Shown here: positions 41,122 to 46,104 of the stretch, piece after piece
How the letters are laid out: each line of letters starts with the position of its first letter
How positions within the stretch are numbered: the stretch's first letter is position 1
Source: Kiritimatiellia bacterium
GTDB lineage: Bacteria; Verrucomicrobiota; Kiritimatiellia; RFP12; UBA1067
DNA: 46,104 nucleotides
Assembly (NCBI GenBank): GCA_017525225.1
Contig: JAFXTB010000138.1
Span: forward strand, 1-46,104
Direction: 5' to 3'
Program-made: the position numbers and the translations under genes
The notes under the pieces: generated by a model
The model's input: only the letters and a program-made list of their open reading frames with translations
Database searches by the model: none
Told to the model about the DNA's origin: nothing

Positions 41122-43371
41122 TCACAATGGATCGTCGGCGCGCGGATAGGGTCCCAGCCCCACGTCCTCGGGCGCGTAGTTGAGCGGCCAACCCTCCGCC
41201 GGCTTCTCGCCGAACGTGTCGCGCACCGCCTCCAGCATCCCGAAGCCGTGCTCGCGGTTCGGATAGCCGATCGAGCCTTCGCCCCATTCGTCCAGCGGAC
41301 CGATCAGCAGGCGCGTGACGCCCGTCTCATCAGCGAACTTCTTCGCATCGACGCAGATGCGCCTGAAATCGGCAGCGTTGATGTTCTTTACGGGACGACT
41401 CAACTCGCCACGCCAGGGACGGTCGTCGTAGGCCGTCGTGAGCGACGGCAGGAACGGCAGACTCGAATTCTCGCGCAGCTCGCGCCAGTGGCGGAGGCTC
41501 GAATCGGCTAGGTACCTGTAGTCCTGGAACCCGTCAACGCGCGGCGGCGCCTTGGGATCGTCGTGTCCCATGTATTTGTACACGCACGTGCCGTCGAAGC
41601 CGAGCGTCCTGTACCGCTCCAGGAACTCCCGGTCCGTGCACCCGTCCGGCGAACGAACCGCGATGAAGTGGATTCCTTCGTAGCCTGCGTCGCGTGCCAT
41701 CTGTCGCGAGATGTCGAGTAGCTTCCGGCAATCAGACCCGATCTCGACGATGCTCCACACCGAAACCACCGGCTTGCCGCCGATACGCATGTACTGTGGA
41801 TCTTTGAAGCATCCGTCGAGCCAGACTTTCGTTACCTGGCGCATTTCTTCCTCGGTTGCGCCCTTCTTTCCGTGGGCGCACCACATCAGCGACCATTTCA
41901 GCAGGCTGCGGTAGCGCGCCTGGGCGAACACGCTTGGCCAGTGGTTGCGACCTTCAATTCCATTCTTCCAGTACCAGTCGACGAACACGAAGGACACCCC
42001 GTTCTCCACGAGGTGCTTGATCTGCCAGTCCACGACCTCGGGATTCATCTCGTTGTACCAGCCCAGCACCGGCTTGCGGTGCGGTGCGCGCGTCCATACG
42101 CCGTGCCAATGGTGGGAATCCCAGCCGGGGAATATGAATGCACCTACCTCGTACCGGCCCGTCTTCACCGGCTTTGGCGCCGGCACGTAGTCCGCCCTGG
42201 GCAGCCCGAGCGACGGCTTGACCTCCGCCTTCACCGGCACCTTGCGCGGTGCCATGCCGTCGGCAGTGATGGTGAGTCCAAACGCATGCCGTCCCACGCC
42301 AAGGTCGCTGAGCGTAATGCGGAACCGCCGTTCGTTGGGGAGAAGGCCGCTCGCATAGTCGTCGCCCACGCTATCCCAGCCCTCGCACGCGCCGATCTCG
42401 CCGGATGGTGCAAGGTCGGCGGCGTCCAGCACGCGGCATCCCGACGGCAGCCCGTCGATGGCGAAGCGCACGTTCTTCGCGGGCGCCGTGCCGTAGTTGC
42501 GCAGGATCAGCTCCAGCGCGAGCGGACGCCCCGCGCGCGGAATGGCGAGCTCGGGGCCAGCGTAGGTCACACCGATGTCCGGCGGTAGGTCGGGCCGCCC
42601 TGAGACGAGGCGAAGATTCTCCACTGGAAGATTCCTGTCGGACAGTATCTGCTTCACCTCGAGCGCGTATGCCGTGCCGGACCAGGCCTTCGGCCCGGCA
42701 TACCTGTACTTGAGCATGTGCTTGCTCTTTAAATTGAACCAGTACGTATGCCGCGCGCCGTCCGGCGACGTGGTGAAGCCAAGTAACTTACGCCCCGGCC
42801 CGGCGGACGTGTACCACATGAGCGTGGCATACTCCTGTCCGGCAGTCTGCGCGTCGAACACTACGCCATCCACCTTTCGCGTGTCGATTCCGCGCACATC
42901 GCCCTCAGCGAACACGCGCACGGACTTTATCTCGAACGTGCCGCGCATGGCATTCGGAGGATCGATGCGAAGACAGGTGATGCGCCCTTCGCCGATCCAG
43001 CCCGGACGTACCGTGTGCGTCTCCCATTCGCCCGTACGCTTCACATCGAAGTCGGCACTACGAGGCGCCGTGCAACCGCCCCCCTTCTCGGAACACCAGA
43101 AGAGCTGGCACCTACCGATGATGCCGCTACGCACCGTGATCTCGACATATTGGTTGCATTCCCCGACGAACGGCTCCGGCAGCTTCAGGTAGATCTGCGG
43201 ATCGATGCCCACCACATCCATCACAATCCCTTCCGCCGTCATGCGCGGATTCACCATCCGCGCGATGCGGTTTGTCCATACAGACATCTCCGCGCCCTTC
43301 CACGCCACAATATCCGCCGCCTGCATTCCGCATGCGAGCAATGCCGCCGCTACCAGCATTCTTTTCTTCAT
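41122..43371 (-). CDS. Exported GH99/WbsX-like glycan-active protein
   Basis: A 749-residue protein with a signal peptide (MKKRMLVAAALLACGMQAAD). An N-terminal beta-sandwich region (about residues 30-375) leads to a TIM-barrel-like domain from about 400 (VGAFIFPGWDS, LGWYNEMNPEVVDWQIKH, FVDWYWKNG, GPLDEWGEGSI). This resembles the WbsX/GH99-like family, whose relatives act as endo-mannosidases or are of unknown specificity. ATG 43371 is chosen over the TTG at 43380. A -10-like TGATAAAAT lies about 75 nt upstream. It is first in an operon with the glycyl-radical protein (38-nt gap) and an alpha/beta-hydrolase (31 nt). All three carry export signals. Confidence 0.8.
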   Translation of the reverse strand: MKKRMLVAAALLACGMQAADIVAWKGAEMSVWTNRIARMVNPRMTAEGIVMDVVGIDPQIYLKLPEPFVGECNQYVEITVRSGIIGRCQLFWCSEKGGGCTAPRSADFDVKRTGEWETHTVRPGWIGEGRITCLRIDPPNAMRGTFEIKSVRVFAEGDVRGIDTRKVDGVVFDAQTAGQEYATLMWYTSAGPGRKLLGFTTSPDGARHTYWFNLKSKHMLKYRYAGPKAWSGTAYALEVKQILSDRNLPVENLRLVSGRPDLPPDIGVTYAGPELAIPRAGRPLALELILRNYGTAPAKNVRFAIDGLPSGCRVLDAADLAPSGEIGACEGWDSVGDDYASGLLPNERRFRITLSDLGVGRHAFGLTITADGMAPRKVPVKAEVKPSLGLPRADYVPAPKPVKTGRYEVGAFIFPGWDSHHWHGVWTRAPHRKPVLGWYNEMNPEVVDWQIKHLVENGVSFVFVDWYWKNGIEGRNHWPSVFAQARYRSLLKWSLMWCAHGKKGATEEEMRQVTKVWLDGCFKDPQYMRIGGKPVVSVWSIVEIGSDCRKLLDISRQMARDAGYEGIHFIAVRSPDGCTDREFLERYRTLGFDGTCVYKYMGHDDPKAPPRVDGFQDYRYLADSSLRHWRELRENSSLPFLPSLTTAYDDRPWRGELSRPVKNINAADFRRICVDAKKFADETGVTRLLIGPLDEWGEGSIGYPNREHGFGMLEAVRDTFGEKPAEGWPLNYAPEDVGLGPYPRADDPL

Positions 43372-43444
43372 AGGTTCCAACTTTCAGGTTTTAGATTTCC
43401 TCTTGCAAGGTTTATGACAGGACAGTCTCGCCACTTGCACCGGC

Positions 43445-43453
43445 ATTTTATCA
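43445..43453 (-). promoter_or_regulatory. Extended -10 box of the GH99-like/glycyl-radical/esterase operon
   Basis: The minus strand reads TGATAAAAT (TG extension plus TAAAAT, 5 of 6). It is about 73 nt upstream of ATG 43371, giving a leader of about 65 nt. There is no other promoter-like element in the 419 bases to the next gene. Confidence 0.5.
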
Positions 43454-43545
43454 TATCCCGGCACCCAGTACAAGCCACCGATCTGCAGCGGGAAGTTGGC
43501 GATCTGCGGCGATCTCGCTGGCGATGGTCCCCAATGCCAGACGGT

Positions 43546-43590
43546 TCCTAATGCCCTTAAGATCTTTAAAGCCCTTAATCGCCCTGAAGC
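43546..43590. repeat. Degenerate 9-bp minisatellite
   Basis: About five units with the pattern C/T-T-T-A-A-N-N-C-C at exact 9-bp intervals. The period and core (TTAA) match the longer array within ahcY at 9709-9775. Confidence 0.6.
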
Positions 43591-43790
43591 ACCGTGGCTT
43601 CACTCGATTCAGACAACCTTATTCGCCGGACGGATGCCACACACGTCGACCGGCGCTGCATCTGCCGACCACCCCCGCATTTCGCAAAATCCAGTGTTAG
43701 TACACAGGGCGTATCTGCCGACAAGCCGGCAATGTTCTCGCGATTCGTCCATCGTCTGCAAGGCTGTTCTTTCAAGGTTCGTTGCACTAC

Positions 43791-46104
43791 TCAACCATTT
43801 TTACACCAATGGACCCTCAGCCTCTCCGGCGCCGCGCCGTCCACCGGCATCTCGCACACGAGCCTTCCGATCTCGTGCGCCATCGCGTTTATGGCCGAAC
43901 GGTTGCCGCCCAGGTTCTTCCCGTGCACCCTGTTGTCCGCAAGCGTCGTTATCCTGTCCTCCAGCAGCATCTCGCTCGTGTCGCGCATCTCCTCCACCTG
44001 GCGCTTCGTGTGCGTCGCCGCCCACTGCGGATCCTCGTGGCGGAACCGCCCTTCCTTCTTCAGTTCCTCCTTTATCCTCTCCAGGTCGCTCCTGTCCACG
44101 ATCCCGAACACGTCCGCCGCCAGCCACGCCTTCCCGTTGCGCCACCTGCCGTGCCTTTCGCCACGCAGCCCCCTCGCCAGCACCTTCGGCATTGCGCCGC
44201 CGGACATCGCCCTGTACATCCTCACCAGCTCGCTCAGCCCCATCGTCACCGGCTGCGCCATCGACGGATCCTCCGACGGCGACATCTCCGGATACATCAG
44301 CTCCGCCTCTCTATCCGCCGCCGCATTGAGCGCCGTCCCCTTCGCCTCCGCCGCGCCTGGATTGACCGGCTCGATCACGCGCCGCCTGCCGTTCAACAAT
44401 CCCTTCAGCGCCTTCTCCGCACCCTCGCGCCGTTCCGTCTCCGTTCCCGATCCGATCGACGGCCTTTTTCCCCCTTGCGCATTTTCCGGATCGCTCTTGA
44501 TTTCGTCGGAGAGATGTGGTATATTATCGGCGTTGTCACCGATGTTAGATGGGTACGATTGGCCGTCCTCAACCGGATCGCCATGGAGACGCCAGACTTC
44601 ATCGGTGATTTCTTTTAGCCCGGTCAAATCGTGGAGCTTACGGAAATCTCCTTTCTTTCCGGCCACCTTGTCCAATATGGCGATGTTAACCCTCCCAGCC
44701 CAGAAACGACCGTCAACCCTGAAGATTGCGTCACGGTGTTCCCAGCCCTTGACGTTCTCGTGGACGTGTCCGTCCTTACCGTCGGGTACGGCCCTTGCAT
44801 TGCCAGATGTCGCGACAACTTCATCGAGATTTCCGGCTGCGTTCATCTTCGCTCTCAGTTCCTCGTCTGTAAGCGGCTTCGCGGGTTTCACGTATTCGTG
44901 CGCAGTCCTCCCGTTCACGAACGCTCTCACGCCCTGCGGGTCGATGATTTGGTTCATCCAGCGACTGCGGATGAGGGCTTCGACCTTTGTACGCAGCGCA
45001 TCCTGGTCTGTCTCCTTACGAATCTCATCTGGCACGTTGTCAACTTCCACAAACGGCGTCCCGTCAGAGAACGAGCGTATTGAGAACCGTTTTATCTGCC
45101 TGTTCTCCGGCACATCCTCCTCTCGGTCGGCTCCGGCCTCTTCCATCGCCTTTGCTTCTCCGGCGTCCTTTATGCCCATGTTCCTCGCGCCGCTTTCACC
45201 GGCTATCGCCGGTCTCTTCCCACTCCCGCTTGCAGAGCTTCGCTCTGCCAGTCCCTTCCCCTCCATCATCTGCCCGGCCAGCCACTTCATCGCCTCTTCC
45301 GGCGACATCTTCTTCATCTTCTTCAGGTCGATTCCGTCGCCCTTGCCGATGAAGCCCCTGAGCATCTTGCGGATCGCGTCGCACACCTTCTGCCACCAGC
45401 TGCGCACCTGCGACCTCGTCTCCAGCAGCTTCCTGAACTCGTCGCCCAGCTCGCGCTCGAACCTGCCCGCGCCGATCTCGTCTATCAGCGCCTCGCCCGT
45501 GAATCCCTTGTACCGCTTCTCGATGAGCCTCCGCAGCGACTTCGGGCAGCTCGCCGCATACTCGTTCATCTTGGACAGCAGCTCCGGGCTGTTCTTCTCC
45601 GCCCACTGCCTCACCGCGTGCCATCCAATCTCGTGCGCGACCGTCCTTATGTCCGCGCCCTTCATCAGCACGACCTCGCCCGTCCCGCGGTCGAACCATC
45701 CTTTCACCTGCCCCGCCGCGTCCTTGAGCTCGTACCTGATGTCCGCGTTGTTCGGATCGAACGTACCTATGTTGTCCGTTGCCGATTTCACCTGCTTGCC
45801 GCCCTCTAGCGGCACATAGCTTATTCCGCGATGTCTAGCCCCTTCCCCTGTTGGATCTCCTCCCTCGTCGTAGATGATTCCGTCGTACTTTTCCCCGAAA
45901 TTTTCCTTCAGGAACTCAGCGTCAATAACTGACGCTTCCGCCCAGTCCAGCGCACCTGATTTTCCGCGCTGAAATTCATGATCTGGATAAGCCTTCTTAA
46001 GTTCTGCCAGACATTCCGGCTTTCGGATGTCGAACGGATTGCGTATGTTCAGGTAGTACGCCCCTACCTTTCCGTATCTTTTCGCATACTCTGGATCTGC
46101 CGTA
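43791..46104 (-). CDS. Large polyvalent phage/conjugative-element protein (5' partial)
   Basis: The frame is open from the window edge to TGA at 43791-43793 (770 codons visible); the GTG at 45815 is not needed as a start. Toward the N-terminus are YYLNIRNPFDIRKPE, FGEKYDGIIYDEG and KSATDNIGTFDPNNADIRYE, the usual end of the ART-PolyVal ADP-ribosyltransferase-like domain. Next is a HExxxH-type sequence (TVAHEIGWHAVRQ) like polyvalent metallopeptidases, and a helical stretch. A middle domain (FRVDGRFWAGRVNIAI, then LHDLTGLKEI) recalls BECR nuclease-like polyvalent modules. Such proteins are injected or carried by phages and conjugative elements to act on the host or on competing elements. The C-terminal 300 residues are unrecognised. 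Confidence 0.75.
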   Translation of the reverse strand, partial: TADPEYAKRYGKVGAYYLNIRNPFDIRKPECLAELKKAYPDHEFQRGKSGALDWAEASVIDAEFLKENFGEKYDGIIYDEGGDPTGEGARHRGISYVPLEGGKQVKSATDNIGTFDPNNADIRYELKDAAGQVKGWFDRGTGEVVLMKGADIRTVAHEIGWHAVRQWAEKNSPELLSKMNEYAASCPKSLRRLIEKRYKGFTGEALIDEIGAGRFERELGDEFRKLLETRSQVRSWWQKVCDAIRKMLRGFIGKGDGIDLKKMKKMSPEEAMKWLAGQMMEGKGLAERSSASGSGKRPAIAGESGARNMGIKDAGEAKAMEEAGADREEDVPENRQIKRFSIRSFSDGTPFVEVDNVPDEIRKETDQDALRTKVEALIRSRWMNQIIDPQGVRAFVNGRTAHEYVKPAKPLTDEELRAKMNAAGNLDEVVATSGNARAVPDGKDGHVHENVKGWEHRDAIFRVDGRFWAGRVNIAILDKVAGKKGDFRKLHDLTGLKEITDEVWRLHGDPVEDGQSYPSNIGDNADNIPHLSDEIKSDPENAQGGKRPSIGSGTETERREGAEKALKGLLNGRRRVIEPVNPGAAEAKGTALNAAADREAELMYPEMSPSEDPSMAQPVTMGLSELVRMYRAMSGGAMPKVLARGLRGERHGRWRNGKAWLAADVFGIVDRSDLERIKEELKKEGRFRHEDPQWAATHTKRQVEEMRDTSEMLLEDRITTLADNRVHGKNLGGNRSAINAMAHEIGRLVCEMPVDGAAPERLRVHWCKNG

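Larger units (their letters stand above)
43372..43790. other. Noncoding gap with degenerate 9-bp repeat
   Basis: Between the GH99-like operon and the polyvalent protein. It contains the operon's -10 box and a five-unit, 9-bp-period array at 43546-43590 (CTTAAGATC, TTTAAAGCC, CTTAATCGC) related to the minisatellite inside ahcY. No convincing gene was found in the remainder. Confidence 0.5.

Noticed and set aside
43575..43787. 70-residue minus-strand open frame downstream of the polyvalent gene
   Set aside because: It has no ribosome site, no recognisable motif and lies in noncoding DNA with a repeat; a chance frame is more likely.
43594..45819. 741-residue + strand Ser/Pro-rich open frame
   Set aside because: It is antisense to the polyvalent protein, which has recognisable ART-like and HExxxH-type sequence.

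Overview
The window reads as a GC-rich anaerobic bacterial chromosome. The most likely source is a gut or sediment member of the Verrucomicrobiota/Kiritimatiellota (PVC) group. That is an inference from the exported gene families (HZS-alpha-like cytochrome, GH99/WbsX-like protein, esterases, LamG and beta-helix proteins, FISUMP domain), a Tat-signal glycyl-radical protein, and frequent TTG/GTG starts. No rRNA, tRNA or CRISPR array was recognised, and nothing in the window fixes the taxon.

Layout. 1-1.7 kb: the tail of a transposase-like gene, then an AAA/DUF4143 ATPase with a three-copy 33-bp-period repeat over its promoter. 1.8-7.3 kb: a FucP-like sugar transporter (-), divergent from a + operon of an exported TPR-like protein, a tRNA-dihydrouridine synthase and an ATP-grasp ligase. 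7.2-18.5 kb: minus-strand housekeeping. This comprises ahcY then an O-antigen-ligase-like gene; an ETF-QO-like flavoprotein then an SDR; and a tight run of beta-helix protein, LRR protein, fmt, KamA-like radical SAM protein and Mrp ATPase. 18.6-24.7 kb (-): an exported YhcH-like lipoprotein followed by a 1323-residue LamG/transglutaminase-like protein, and a CE7-like acetyl esterase. 24.7-31.4 kb: a compositionally distinct + strand block with a FISUMP-domain protein and a 1606-residue mosaic secreted protein, flanked by a 22-bp direct repeat whose second copy is the 3' end of the next gene. 31.4-34.8 kb (-): an HZS-alpha-like di-haem protein with an in-frame TAA after its signal peptide. 34.8-36.9 kb: a VapC/Phd-type toxin-antitoxin pair and a 5'-truncated ATPase. 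36.9-43.4 kb (-): a probable operon of three exported proteins: GH99/WbsX-like, a Tat-signal glycyl-radical enzyme homologue, and an alpha/beta-hydrolase. 43.8-46.1 kb (-): a large polyvalent protein of phage/conjugative-element type that runs off the window.

Most novel points. (1) A glycyl-radical-enzyme homologue keeps both the candidate Cys and Gly radical residues but carries a twin-arginine signal, inside an operon of exported carbohydrate-active proteins. (2) A TGN-extended -10 box recurs, lying exactly 7 nt before the ATG in three genes and 9 nt before in a fourth, which predicts leaderless mRNAs. (3) A 33-bp-period operator-like array precedes the DUF4143 ATPase. (4) An in-frame stop separates the signal peptide from the mature part of the di-haem protein. 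(5) A direct repeat suggests that a 6.5-kb cargo block was inserted at the 3' end of that gene.
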